Below are positions 51,401 through 64,000 of a stretch of 64,000 bases of DNA, piece by piece. The stretch lies in NCBI GenBank assembly GCA_013399895.1, contig VXBA01000164.1, forward strand, positions 248,001 through 312,000, in the 5' to 3' direction. The position numbers and the translations under genes are program-made. The notes under the pieces were generated by a model. That model saw only the letters and a program-made list of their open reading frames with translations. It was not told the DNA's origin and ran no database searches. The stretch is from Serilophus lunatus. Lineage: Eukaryota > Chordata > Aves > Passeriformes > Eurylaimidae. Each line of letters begins with the position of its first letter. The stretch's first letter is position 1.

Positions 51401-54400
51401 ATACCTCAGTCTTCCAGCAATCCTTTGGAGAGCATTTGATCATAGTTTCCATCTTTTTATATGTTTGGTATTCCAGAGGAAACATACTAAAGCAACCTAC
51501 AGGAGAATTAAATATAGGAGTTAGATGGGGGCAGGTGCTGCACTCCCACTGAATCAAATGTTTCTGTCCCTGTACAAAGACAAAATGTACTTGACGTTTG
51601 GTTAGTTACTGGTTTGGGTTTGTTATTCCCTATTGATTTCTTTCCTCATGCTCGTGTTGGGGCCTATGGGAATTAGCACAGGAAAACCTGGTCCTGTGTG
51701 AAAGTTGGATCCTTTGCTTTTAGCTGAAATGTAATTATTTGAGAAATTAGTTTCTGAGTTAAAGGAAAGGTGCTTAGGAATTCAGATTTTCCTTTCAGGG
51801 ACTTTTGTTTTCAGAGCAGGGGTGAGATGCTGCTGGATGTTACCTCTCGTATTCTACAGATTTTAAGCTGAGTATTCAGCCTTCTTTACAAAGGTAGAAC
51901 TGTTTTGTAAGAGACTGAATTGCAAGTGTAATTTACATAGAGCTCGGCTTATTGTAATGCTGGTATAAAGGTGTCTTTACTCAAGTGAGTTTATTGTTTG
52001 TGAAAGAGCGACAGCTAGGATGGAAAAGGTCCTTCTTATACATTGTGCTCATAGATTGTTATCTGTTCAAGTGCTCATCTAGTTGTCAACTGTGTTAGGC
52101 AGCTCTGCTGCCAGTGTGCCCACCTCTGCAGCACAGTTCTGGGCCACAGCTTTGCTTCCTTAGATTGGTCTCAACCAGACTTAACCAGCTCAGCAGCACC
52201 CCTGGACTGCTGCAGACTTTGGTCTCACATCTGGGTCACATCTGGGAAGCTCAGAGAAGGATCAGTTCAAATCCACCAGGTGAGCAAATAAAAAGATATC
52301 TGATACAGCAGGTGCACCTGCAGTGGGGTGAAATGAGACGATTTGGCTTAATTCATGGATTAACAGCATTACAGAAAAGGAAGGAAGAGGGCTTTAGTGC
52401 CTCAGACTTTCTGTGTGTCAGCAAACATCCTTTAATCTTCGTGTATTGGCTTCATGTCAGTAGTGTGGGCTCCCCTTGACTGGGCAGAGGTTAGGGGACA
52501 AATTAATTGAGCATGCAAATACTGTTAGGTCTCACAAACTTCTTTTATTTCTGGCTTTCTGACTCTGGATCCAAAGTCAGAATAATTATTCCTGCTCTGT
52601 AGGCAGATTCTGGAATAGATGCAAGAGGAGCTTTGGGAGGCTGTGTTCTCTCTTCTGTCTAAAGAAGCACAGAGAATGGGCTTCATCATTGTTTGCATTA
52701 ACTAATTCTATTCCTCTTCTACTCCCTTGCTTTCCAGCAATAGAAATCTTGAAGTGGCAGGTCTACCGCCAAGCAGATCTTTTTGCTTTGTAGTATCAGC
52801 GATTCTTGTATGAAAAATGTTCCTTCCAAGCTTGCCAGTCAGGAATACCAGCAATGCCAGTAAACCAGAAAGCATGCAGAAGTTAGGCTGAACTTGAGAA
52901 AATGAAGATGCAACTTCTTACAAACATGAGTGCAAAAAGATCACTATACAGGCTGCTGTTATATCTGTATACTTGTTAGCACAAGGTTCTTTATGAGGAA
53001 TCATGTTCATGAGGAAGATACCATGCTTTAATGTTTTCTGGACATTCTAGTTTGCTTTGTCCATTGATGCTTCTGTATAGCAACTACCTCTAAGAAGCTG
53101 ATTAAGTAATTTGTACTTGCAATCTAGGTAAATTAGACCAGTCTTACATTCACTGGGATATGAAACTTTATAGCAAAGAGCAATGATTGTAAGCTGAAGG
53201 CATTTGGAAGATTTGAAATACGGAGCTATCTTAGTATAGTTTGGGCAGATTTCACTCAAAATATTACAAAAGTTCATTCAGGTTTTGGGTTTGTTTTTTT
53301 TTAAAAATCAGATTAGGATGGCCTACTCCCAAGGCAAACCTGGGGTGTTAAAAGTATTATCTGTACTTGGGTAGGTAGAATTTAATATATGAACCAAGCC
53401 TAATAAAATGTGAGAGCAAAGCCATTTCATGCTAAGAGATCATTAGTAATAGATCAGTGTTTCTATCTCCTTACAAAAAGAAAATTAAATTTGCTTTCTG
53501 TAGGTGGATCAGGCTACCATCATGGTAAAAATATATGGGAAAAAAGTAAAGCAGCCCCAGTTGAAATCTAGAGGAGGAATTTGCTCTGTAAAGAATATGG
53601 TCCTTGGGGAAAGACTAGAAATGTGATGGATTTTAGCATGGTTTAGTATGTTTTATATGGTTTTTAGCATGTTTCCTGCAGGAAGGGGATTGGGATAGAT
53701 GCAGCGAGTATAATTTTTAGGCAAAATTAGACAGTAGTCGTTTGTGATACCTTAGCAGTCTGAGGAGAGAGAGACTTGTCCTCCGCCAGTTTAAATGCAC
53801 ACTGGATGAAAGGTAGATAAGTACAGTGTGGAACATCCAGTAATCTCGACTTTCACCACCAGATGAATGAAATGACTGCTGGCTAATTTAGCATGAATAT
53901 CTGTGATTGATTTAGGCAGGGTGCCACAAATGCACCAAGAACTCTGATGTGGAGACACAGTGGAGAAGGTTTATGGCCAGTCCTGGGCATGACAGAGGCC
54001 ACTTAATTTAGAACGATGAGACCATCGAATACTTCAGTGTGCGAGAGATAAATATAACTCCCAGTTTGGGAGGTATCGGGTTCAGAGTGGAGGGAAGACA
54101 GAAGCAATCGAGATAAATTCTGTGACTATGGCAATATCCACTGCTATCATTCTACTAACCTCAGGCACTAAATCTACTTTCAGGGGGCACTGAGGGACTG
54201 TGGCACTTGGCACTGTGTGCCTCTGCTGTGTGATCAAGGAGAGGGGAGTACTGCTGGTGAGGGACATCCCTCTTTGAATGTCCCACCCCCACACTATGTG
54301 CCTTGGAGGTGGCTGTCTTAAAAGTACTAAAGTATTTTGCGTTCCTCTCCAACTTACACCTATATGTTACACCTAGTGAGCACTGCAGCTTTTTATTATA

Positions 54401-55959
54401 TTTCCTTTTGTACATGGCTTGGAATAAATTACGTCCTCGAGTTCTTTGAGTGTGAGAGGGCAGATCCTGGAGTCTGATTCTGGTTCTTTTAAGGTATCTG
54501 TTGACTTCTGTGGCTTAGAGTTAGGTCCTCGATGAAGTACTTGTTGCTAAGTTTTCTACCAGGATGCTGAGAGTCAAACAAGTTCTTGTCAGCTGGGTGG
54601 CAAGACACGCTGATATTGCTGCTTTGTTATTCACCTGTGCCAGGTAATGTCCATTATCTGTCTCTTGTGCCTTACAAAGAGCAATACAAAATGCTCGCCA
54701 GAGGCACTACAACTCTCCAGCTTGGTTAGGGTTGTGGAGTTTTTTTTGATTTAGGAGAAACGTATTTTGTCTCTAGGACAATTCCCATAGCAGTGAAAGT
54801 TTTAATTATAGTTGTTTTGCTAGAGATACAATTGCTTCATGCAAAGTAGCCTGGCTTTGTTAAAGACAAAATCCATGTCTCTGCAGTTGAATCCAGCTCA
54901 ATCTCAAAGCTGATGACAAAGGCAGTAAACTATTCATAAACATTTTTTCATCATAATACATGTAGCTGTTGTGCAAACATGGAGGGATGCTGTTATTCCA
55001 CCCTTGATAAGCTGACATTGAATTGCGCTTTAAGGAATTTGCTTTTGGATGAAAGTGTCTTTGACTCTTTAGAGCTAGTGCACTGTATGAGGTATGAAAA
55101 TACCAGATATTTGCTAACTGGGGAAGGAAAAAACTTTAAAAAAATTTTACAAATATAAGGAAACTTCTAAGACATGACAGCAGAGGGAGCCATTGAGATT
55201 TGGTTTACTTGCTTCTGTTTTAAGGTTAAAAAACCTGGGACTGCAAGTTATAGAGCACTTCAGATTTAACTGAATTAGAATTTGGAGGAAAAAAGAAATC
55301 TGTGTTAGTTCAATGCATTTTACACTAATGTCACTTATGGTATTGAGATATCCAAGTATTTGACTATATTAGCACTTTGAACAGCTCCCTAAATAAATTC
55401 TGGGGGCACAACTTTGTGCAGCAAGCAATGGCATTAGTGTGTCAAATGCATGAAGTCCCCATTAGAATGTGCAGTATTTACTATATCTATCTAATCTATA
55501 CTATAAATCTGTGTTATTTTTAAGCTGTATGTATTACTTGCCACATTTTTTCGATCTACTAATATTTCTCCTCTTTTATGTTTACTTCAGTCTGTATATT
55601 CCCATATGTTTGCACAGTGCCTGAAGCTGTGTAGGCCTTGCAAGAATGTTAACAGAAGTTCCCAAAAGCAAGCTAAGTGTGCACAAAATGTGTTTCAATG
55701 TTTTCAGAAGTCTTGTTAACAGACTGTGGCAATTGGCTAAGAAGAAAAAGGAGTTTAAATTCTTATTATTGACTCTTCCTATTACTTGCTACAAACTACA
55801 GTAAAAAAGTGATAAGTCCTAGAGCTACATGTCTCCAAAAACACTGAGGCACGTGGTCCCAGAGTCAAATGGTGCAGCATAAACTGTATTGTAGGAGGAG
55901 AAAGTGAAGGTGGGAAGATTGTTAGCTGCCTACAGCAGATCAATGCCAGTTAAGATTTT
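45470..55959. other. Downstream non-coding DNA, no gene recognised
   Basis: AT-rich, T- and G-leaning sequence past the candidate YTHDF3 3' ends. Open frames are short and unrecognised; the longest (52114-52479, 121 codons) has a low-complexity, non-homologous look. A T homopolymer of about 17 bases begins at 47342. In mammals a large gene-poor interval lies between YTHDF3 and BHLHE22 (from memory), consistent with this. Confidence 0.55.
49678..49693. repeat. Short (TG)n repeat
   Basis: A short alternating TG stretch (tttgtgtgtgtgtgtag) in non-coding DNA downstream of YTHDF3. Confidence 0.7.
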
Positions 55960-56110
55960 ACTCCAGGCGTCATAGTCGCTGTAAATTAGAGCTAGGTGAT
56001 AATGTTTGCATTAGCGCCAGTATTTAGCATGCTCGCTGCATTTAGTTTGCATCGGGACTCTATCATGCAATACCTGTTATCTAGTCTGTGAACAGCAGTA
56101 GTTAAGAGTT
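55960..56110. promoter_or_regulatory. Candidate distal enhancer-like block with POU half sites
   Basis: The block has several CpGs (gcgtcatagtcgctg, tagcgcc, gctcgctg, catcggg) in a CpG-poor region and high sequence complexity. It carries TTTGCAT at 56005-56011 and 56046-56052 and ATGCAA at 56065-56070, all half sites of the POU octamer ATTTGCAT, plus a TAATG and a CATGC. There is no coding frame. This is the look of a conserved non-coding element, but conservation itself cannot be seen here. Confidence 0.3.
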
Positions 56111-56194
56111 TCACATATGCTCTTAATGATAACTCCCGTTTAGTTACACCCCGAATGCAGATCAGTCTTATAAAGTAGCCTCTTCAGTCCACGG

Positions 56195-56220
56195 GTGTGT
56201 GTGTGTGTGTGTGTGTGTGT
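56195..56220. repeat. (GT)13 microsatellite
   Basis: Thirteen perfect GT units followed by tttt. It lies about 85 bp downstream of the CpG-containing motif block at 55.96-56.11 kb. Confidence 0.95.
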
Positions 56221-58407
56221 TTTGTGAGAACATCTAAGATGCAATGCTGATTGAATGTCTGAACGTTCCTCACGTCTTTGAGGGGAGATTTGAATTTCAC
56301 GCCTTTCTTGGCATTTCACCTTCACAATTGTTCTGGTGCACCTTCTAGAGTCACTGAATGTTTGCTGACAAACACAGATATTGGAACAGACCTCAACACA
56401 CTTCTTTTTTTTTTTTAACATTTGCCTATGTGGCCAGAAAGCATGCAGATTCATCTTGTTATCAAAGGGCACTGAAGGTTTTCAGTTTTGGATACAAAGA
56501 GTGGAAACTTCTAAGTCATTTAAATGATAGTTCATAGTCATTGTTTTGGTGCATAGAATTCTGTATAGGTCTGTCAGAGTTCAGTGGAATTTATTAAATA
56601 TTTTTTTAATAATAAAAGATTTGACTAGAGGTTGTCGAGCATCTGTGGAAAGAGATTTAGCTGAAGATAAAAATGCACTTGGGATCAAGGCCTGTGTTCT
56701 CGGTTTAGCAAACCAAGACTCTTATGTATACAAATAATGAGAGTCCAGAGATTAAACTCATGTAAGTGAGACTTCATGGACATTCTAGGAGCCCTAACTG
56801 CAGCCAGACAGCTCGATGTTGTTTTCAGGCTGCATTTCAAGCATTACTGCTCCTATACCAGCTGTGGAGGTAAAGGTATTGTGAAGAGCACAGATTTGCT
56901 GACCCTATTGCTTCCATGCAGTGGCCACCTCTCTGTATGTCAGTGCTGACAGGAGTTTTGAAACATGGAAAATTAGATGGTAAGTTAAGCTGCCGAAGGG
57001 TTTACACATAATGCAAGCTCTTTGAAATGTGCTATATAATCAAATCTGCTGTTTGCGACTTCTAGGTTCATGGAAAGCCCTTGTGCAGTAGATGATATAA
57101 GGTATGACCTGCTGCACAGAGGCGGAGTAAGAAGACGATAATTTTGAAGTAATATTTGTGTTTTCTTAATCCTTCTCTGTTTCTGGTTTTCCTTAGAGAG
57201 TCCCTATATCTGGGTTGCTTTTAGAGTAACCTGTGCCTCTCTGGTGCATCTGGGCAGCCAGGATTCTATTTATTCCAGTTTCTGAGATGCATCAAACCAC
57301 CTCCCTAGAAGGGATAAGGTTAACTTGCTTGGTTGCTGCTAATTGAAGTAAAAGATCTGCTAGAAGGCAATGTGTAATAATAAAATAAGCCTGTAGTCAG
57401 GCCTGAGGATAAGTTCAGTTCAGAATTTACCTTATAAACTTTTCAGGAATATCAAGAGGGATGAAGACCAACATCAGGTACTATTATCCTGGAGATCTGA
57501 GACTTTTCTGAGTTACTGGTAGTGATTTCTACCAAATTTTAAATGAGTAGTCATGAGATCATGGCGCTGTCAGTGCTCAGATGTATAGTTTCATATTTGG
57601 AAGGAGAACAAAGGATTTCTGGATATAGTGAGAGCCAAAGGATTAATCTGAAGTGATAGAGGAGCACATCAAAATGGTTTTCAGTTGTTAAAGATAAACA
57701 GCATAACTATACAATACCCATATCTGTTTTGTGTGGAGGCTGCCCAGACCCAAAAAAAGGTGAGTGTCCTATGGAACTGTTAGGACTGGCAGCCTCCTTT
57801 GCCAAAGACCTGCCTGTAGAAGCTGAGTGCTTGGTTTGATGCTAATGTCTGGTATGCCCCAGCTGAGGAGCCCAAAAGTGATATTGTATGTTGTAGCATC
57901 TGTTGTATCGAGTGTATCTAAATTAACTTCAGAAATTGCCAAATAAAAATATTCTGAAGTGGACGTCAGTCATGTGCAGTCAAAATAATCCAGAAGTCCA
58001 GCTCAGACAACTGTGTTGACAAATTGCTAGGGAAAGGAAAAAAAAATCACACTTGCCAACAGGATTCCAATACGATTAATGAGATGTGTGCTGTCAGGTG
58101 TGATCCTGCAGTGTTTCTGTACCCACAAAAAATGATTGCTTTCTTGAAACAGAAATGGTAGACATTCCTCTTATTCTGATGAATTTTTAGTCCTTGATCT
58201 AAACAACAAAATGATGATTCTAGGAAGATATCTGTACATGCAAATTTCTTTACTCTGCAAAGAAAACACAAGCAATTAAAAGATAAACTCTGGGCATTTA
58301 TAGAGTCATTGACTTGACTTGAAAATAAAAGCACTATCTTATATTTTGCCTGAACTTGGGTATTTCCTATGAAGTTGAAACATCGAAATGTGGACTTGTT
58401 CTTGCTT

Positions 58408-58430
58408 TTCAATCTTTTCAAAAGATTGAA
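58408..58430. repeat. Inverted repeat, 11-bp arms, 1-nt centre
   Basis: TTCAATCTTTT and AAAAGATTGAA are exact reverse complements around a single C at 58419. No function is evident from context. Confidence 0.9.
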
Positions 58431-59504
58431 TTAGTATCTAATATCCTGAGATTTAGACTTACCAAAATTAAGAGCTGAACAGAATCAGTATTCTCTTCAG
58501 TTTTTTAATTCAATAACTGCCACAGCTGTAATTTGAAGGGATTTTGCATTGGACAACAAGGAAGGAACAGTAAGCTTCTGTCCTTTTTAGAGACTCCTCC
58601 TTCTGAAATAGCCGCAATTTATCTTCCTTAACAGATTTTCCACTGTTGTTCATTCAAATGGATGTGCTAAATTCTGGGGACGTTAGTTTTTAGGTTAAAT
58701 AAATAATAATTTTTTTAACTGCAGTTTAAGACCCTGTTTGAATCAAAAAAATTTGCATTATGTCTAGTAATTGCATTTCAAATCCTGTTATACCAGCTAA
58801 TTCTTCAATTGAGATTATCAATGTACAATTTAAGAAGTGTATTTTATTCTTCCAGAAGGTCACTGAGACCTTTTATGAGTCACTATAGATAGTCCTAATC
58901 TCCTTGATGTTTTTATTTCAAAAATTTTCTAGTGTTAATAAAATAAGGTTTGCAAAAGAACTCTTTCTTTTTATCTTATGTTAAAATATGTTTATGGCAC
59001 GAGAGAGTGCTTTAAACTAAAACAACCTTCTCGCCATTCTTACAGTTTGTTTTTTGCTCTTGCTCCCACGCATTTATTCAAATTATCCAGTTGCTGGTGG
59101 AAGTTTGACCATGTTACTGTCTTCCTCTTAGAAGAATTATGGTCATCATTCATTGTTTGAGTTTTACAGTTGATTTTGAACAGCTCTTGAGTTTAAAATG
59201 CAAAAATCTAAATACCTGATGTTATAGGAACTAGCAATTAATTTAAACATGTAAGTTAAAGAAGAAATAAAAACTGAGGTCAAAAAAAGTTTGGACAACT
59301 TGGATCACTATTTCTAACAACACTTAGGGTAATATATAGGTTTCCAGTATACAACAGAATTAATCTTTCTTTTACTTCAGTAGTTTTGCTGATATCATTC
59401 TTTCTTTTCTGCATTCTAGTAATGACATTCTCAATTCCTGGACACAGCATCAGAGGAAAGCTGGGGCAACATGGCATGTCTGTCCATTGCAATTATTTTC
59501 TTAA

Positions 59505-59521
59505 TTTTTTTTTTTTTTTTT
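59505..59521. repeat. T homopolymer (17 T)
   Basis: A run of seventeen T. It could be the reverse complement of an old poly(A) tail, but no retrocopy is recognisable next to it. Confidence 0.8.
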
Positions 59522-62064
59522 AGTGACAGGTTGACCTTCTTAAGTTCCAGCTGTCATGTAGTAATATACATGACAATGTAATATTATATGTTACAATGAC
59601 CTTCATCGTCCCATATGTAGTTGTCCTTCCTTATTGCTATTCACATGTCTAGATTGTTCTCAGTTACAGCCGCTAAAGTATGAAGTTGACGTTGAAACTC
59701 TGCCACTTCTTGCTAATGTAAATTCTGACCTTCATAGCTGTACTCTGCCACTGGGGCCCAGAGATAAACAGCTCATCTTGTTGGCACTTTTATTCCTGTG
59801 GGCAGATGTACACTCATGAGATCATCAGGTTGAATTCACTCTGTGAACTTTGACAACTTAAATGCTCATTAGCAAAACATCAAAAAGAAAAGGCAAACAA
59901 AACAAGCACTCAAGCAAACCAGCTCATAGCTGTATATAGAATAATATTGTTTAGTGTTACGCATGGAAGTTATTAGTCCACTCCAGAGTATGGTCCCTTA
60001 TGGAAGCAGTCTGTGGTCTGCAAACCGTGGTTACTTATTGTGGACATTGAGCTGTAGCTGGCAGTTAGCATGCCTGAAACTGAATGTTTCTTTGCCTGTG
60101 TTGCTCCTCAGAAAGGCTGAGGGTCTCCCCTGTGCCAGTGATATGTATGGTTGCTGATGACTGCAACTAAATTTCTCAGATATCATTGCTCAGGCTAGAT
60201 AACCTTTCAACTTTAATGTTATTAGAGGAGGCTGAATGTTACAATTGCAGTTGCATGAAGTTTGGAATTGTTTACTTCTCCCAGAGTCGGCTATTAGTTC
60301 ACATTTGTATTAATTTGATTCATTCTATCTTCAAAGAATTGTGAGTTTTTTTTGTAACTGGATAATTTTATGACAATTTGTGGATATAAAACAATGTGTA
60401 GGAATGAAGTTCTCATCAAGTTGGAAGCTTTTCATTAGCTAAGGACAATATGATACTTTTTGCCTTCAGAAATTTGTTTTCCTTCTGTGATTAGCTACAA
60501 ATAATAGATATAGACCAGTTACTATTAAAAAGTTTATCATGCATTCGATGTACCTTATTGCTCTTATGCTTGTGATAGATACCTCATATTACTTGAAAAA
60601 GGATATGGATTATATGGAAAAAGGATAGCTGCTTTCTAAATACTTGATCCAGGGACCTTTTGCTAGAATAGTAAAGTACTACTTTTTAAAAAGTGAGATA
60701 GAAGGTCTACAGTGAATTGCATCACATTAAATATCAGATTATATAGTCCAGTGGACAGAGTAGAAGCTGAAGTGTCACGAGATGCAGTTTGTTCATTAGA
60801 TTTGACATGACATTATTACCCGTTTTAGGCTGCTTCTTGAATGGAAATGGCAACATCTCACAGTTTGGAGAGTGAGCTAATCCATCTGAATGAAAAGTTA
60901 GAAATAAATAATAAACCAGTACTTCATACCTGCTCTGGTGCTGATAAGGGAATTAGAGGAAAATATAATTAATCTAGATAAGCCTTTGTAGTGTTTATTA
61001 CACTTTCAAAATACAGGATGTAGTTTTGTACTTGTTTTTCTTTTAGGTATATAGCTTAGGGGCTCAAATGGACAACAAGTGAGATAGAGTATTTTCCATT
61101 TCAACCAAAGAAGTACCCCAAAGTTATAAGAAGAAAAAGAAACTGCACAAAGGACAGGGTGGAAAAGTATTCTAACATTTTCAAGTTTATAATATTTGGA
61201 ATAAGGAAGATTTTTTGTGAGTTCCAAAGCATATTATTTGCCACACTCAAACTGGAGCTCATGGGAACTTCAGAGGCTGCACTGCTTAAAATATTATTCA
61301 ACAGAAAGCGTACTGAAGAAAAATTTAAAGATGAAAAGTTAGTCACAAATAATCACATAAACAAGGCTTTCCCCCAAAGCATGTCTTTAAATAATTAACT
61401 ACACTTACATTTGATCTTCACACTTAATTCAAATTCAAGATTCCAGATCCAAACCAGAAGAAAGTACTGAAATTTTTCCTCCCTCATTTGCAAGATCTCT
61501 GCTCAATGCTGTCTTGCTTGTTTACTTCTCTATGATGCTCCACTTATCTAGTTATGTTCCATAACACACGCACTTTAATATTTTATCATGGAAGGTGGAC
61601 TCCTGAGAAAAGAAAAGCCTTCATCTCTTGAGACTGCATAGATCATAGGCCAAAAAACTAGGTCCCAGCTACGCTTTCCTCTGACTTGAATGTGAATTAA
61701 TACTTCAGATTTAATTCACCATCAAATACCCATTCTACATTAACTTCATACTTTGTTTCCCTTCCTCCCTCTCTGACAATCAAACAGCATTGATTTTGGC
61801 TTGCGTGTTTTCCCCTGCCCTCCTCACTTTTGGTTCTCCAAGATCACTTGAAGTCCTACCTGCTGTCATTTTATTTTCCAGTTCTGTGCTAGGCCATTTC
61901 CCATCCTGCTGCTTTTCTTTGTACTCCCTGCAACTGACTCTCATGAGCTCCCAATAATTTTTTTCTAGTTCTTAAGGGTGATAATACTGACTACATGTCA
62001 ATTGGAAATCCAGACATCCAGATAGGTTTCAGCTTTTATTCTGCTGTTTCTTGTTTGCTTTTTT

Positions 62065-62100
62065 AAAAAAAAAAAAAAAAGTTTGATTTTTTTTTTTTTT
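62065..62100. repeat. A16 and T14 tracts flanking a 6-bp spacer
   Basis: Sixteen A (62065-62080), then GTTTGA, then fourteen T (62087-62100). The two homopolymers form an inverted pair able to fold back. No target-site duplication or retrocopy body was identified. Confidence 0.85.
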
Positions 62101-64000
62101 AGTTTAATTGTATTTTTTAGGGATTAGTTTTATTTCTATACTTGCCAACTTACTCTCTATGGTCAAACTACCTTCTCCTCACCTCTACCCTGACCCCCCA
62201 TTCCATCTGGGTGATATCTCTTCATGAATGGCCAATCATTAACTCAAATCTCCAAAGGGTGAATATCTGTAGCCTTTGTATAAATGCAAAAGTTTTATTT
62301 CATATATGCATGCATGGATATATATATAGAGAGGATATGTACAACATGTAAAAGGAAGACAAACTGTCTTCTCTATTATATATTTGCAGATCCACATCAC
62401 ATTTTTATCTGTAAAGGCAACTTTGCATTTTTTTTTTTATTTATGTGTAGTATCTTTGCCTCTCTTGCATGTTACAGCCAATTGTTGCAGATTTTTTTGG
62501 TATTTGCAATCCATTTGCACGGGTAACATTTTTCTAATTTTCTGTGTTAACTATAATAACGTTTGTCTTGGCATGGGAATTCCATCCTTACTCTTTTCAA
62601 ATGTGGAGGACACAGTTTTCAAATTTGTCAAGACACTTTTTTGCCCCCAGGCCTTTGTGTAGACTTTATTGCTTCCTTTAGCCCATCGCACACAAACTTC
62701 ATTTTACAGTTCCTTCCCAGCTGACCCACCGTTTTTTCCACAGTGACTATGCCAACTTCTTCCTCTGAAGTAACCTAAGATGTCAATTTCTATCTTTTAA
62801 TTTTCATATAAATACCATCATTCTTTTTTCTTGCTACCATCTTGGTACTCTCCTTCAAAATCTTCAACTTCTCTCTGCCTTATTATTAGGATTATTAGAT
62901 GATGTGACCAGAAAGGTTGATGCTGACCAGAGGCAGCTTAATCTTTGTACTTCCCCCACCATGAGGTGGCTTTTATACAGATGCCTAGTTTAAAGAAGTC
63001 ATCTATAAGTAGTGCCTACTGTCCATGACAAGGCATGAGGACGACTCACTGCATTCTGTGATGTGAGTCACATAGGCAGCTCAGAGAAACTTCTTGTTAC
63101 TGCTGCCAGGTTTTTTCTCTGGCCAACTGATAGATGAAATCCTCCATTTGAGACTTCATAGTATTTCTTCTTCTGTTATTTTAGAAACCTTGTAGGTTCC
63201 GATATTGGTCCTTCTGCTAAAAGAAGTTGTGTTCCATGACCAAGTCTCCTAGATCTTGTCATATCTTGAAAAATATAGATGTATCAATTTATAGATTAAA
63301 GTTTATACAGTTACAGTTTTCAGAGTAATGATTATAGACCAAAAACTTTTTTTGTTTTTTTCCTAAGGCATAATCTTATATTGAAAAATTCTGAAGACTC
63401 ATTAAATCCAAAATCTACATTCTCTGTAAAAGAATGTCACTGTATTGGGAGTAAATTGTTTGCTATTATTGCTATAATTTTATTCTATCTACAGAGTTTA
63501 GTTTTTAATGAAAAAATTTAGCTAGTTCTAGAGCTGTGAAAGATACTCTGATTTGGGGCTGATACCTGAGTTTTCAGAACTGAATGTTTTTCCTTCTTGT
63601 CAGTTAATCCCAAAGAAATGCACAGGAAAGCTTACTACTGGTGTTACAATTTGTACTGATCAGCTGACCCGTCCTTTGACAGGGAAAATAAAAAAGTGCA
63701 CACACTGTAAATTTTTTTGTGTAAATTATGCAGCACTTTGGCACTCAAAGATTTACCAGGAAGGTTTGTTGAGGTCTGTGTGATGTGTTGCTGTGCCTGT
63801 CACCAAAGACATCTTTGGATTTCATGGAAAACTTAAACTGACTAATGAGAGGAAGAAAATGCTGTGATGTATTGACTTTGCATTGTGCTTTCTTTTAATT
63901 GCATAGATTAACCAAGGAAAAGAAAGTATTATCCAACAGGTCAGTGCTTTTTAAATGTCACCTGTAGCTCCCACCATAGACAATGGTAGCTTTTTTGTTG

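Larger units (their letters stand above)
56221..64000. other. Downstream non-coding DNA, no gene recognised
   Basis: No coding exon, RNA gene or clear transposon recognised. The + strand becomes pyrimidine-rich from about 61.4 to 63.2 kb. Homopolymers and the inverted repeat are listed separately. Confidence 0.55.

Noticed and set aside
52114..52479. 121-codon open frame as a gene
   Set aside because: No recognisable domain, no splice context and an unremarkable composition; a frame of this length is expected by chance in a 64-kb window.
56140..56472. 110-codon antisense frame containing a THTHTH run
   Set aside because: The run is the translated (GT)n repeat; there is no other coding sign.
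1..64000. Prokaryotic-style features such as operons, Shine-Dalgarno sites, CRISPR arrays or phage genes
   Set aside because: The window is avian nuclear DNA with a spliced gene; none of these applies or was seen.

Overview
The window is vertebrate nuclear DNA, almost certainly from a bird. Two points support this. It carries truncated CR1 retroposons of the avian type, with the C-terminal CR1 ORF2 signature HLEYCVQFWAPQ readable near 18.24 kb. Its only recognisable protein-coding gene has introns, a compact layout and AT-rich flanks typical of an avian macrochromosome. I cannot name the species.

The gene is YTHDF3, a cytoplasmic m6A-RNA reader, on the + strand. Four coding exons are visible with canonical GT-AG borders: a 25-nt microexon (21278-21302), an 86-nt exon (26397-26482), the large 1593-nt exon holding the low-complexity region and the YTH domain (27766-29358), and a short terminal exon with the last seven codons and the stop (40851-40874). 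The first coding exon (about eight codons in orthologues) and the transcription start are not visible. They most likely lie in a 914-base run of N (18850-19763) whose flanks are GC-rich, as expected for a CpG-island promoter. Assuming eight missing codons, the protein would be 583 residues.

Layout: 1-18.2 kb is AT-rich upstream DNA in which I recognise no gene; 18.24-18.73 kb is a CR1 copy abutting a GC-rich promoter edge; then the assembly gap; 19.8-40.9 kb is the YTHDF3 body, with a second sense CR1 inside the 11.5-kb last intron; from 40.9 kb the 3'UTR follows, with several possible polyadenylation signals between 41.8 and 45.45 kb; 45.5-64 kb is AT-rich DNA without recognisable genes, with dinucleotide repeats and a few stretches that look like possible conserved non-coding elements.

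I found no undescribed system, CRISPR array, operon, tRNA or rRNA. The best leads are a CpG-containing block with three POU-like half sites (about 55.96-56.11 kb), a homeodomain-type motif cluster at 17.94 kb, a perfect 18-bp palindrome centred on CACGTG (2638-2655), the promoter gap next to a CR1 copy, and a tandem splice acceptor at YTHDF3 coding exon 3.
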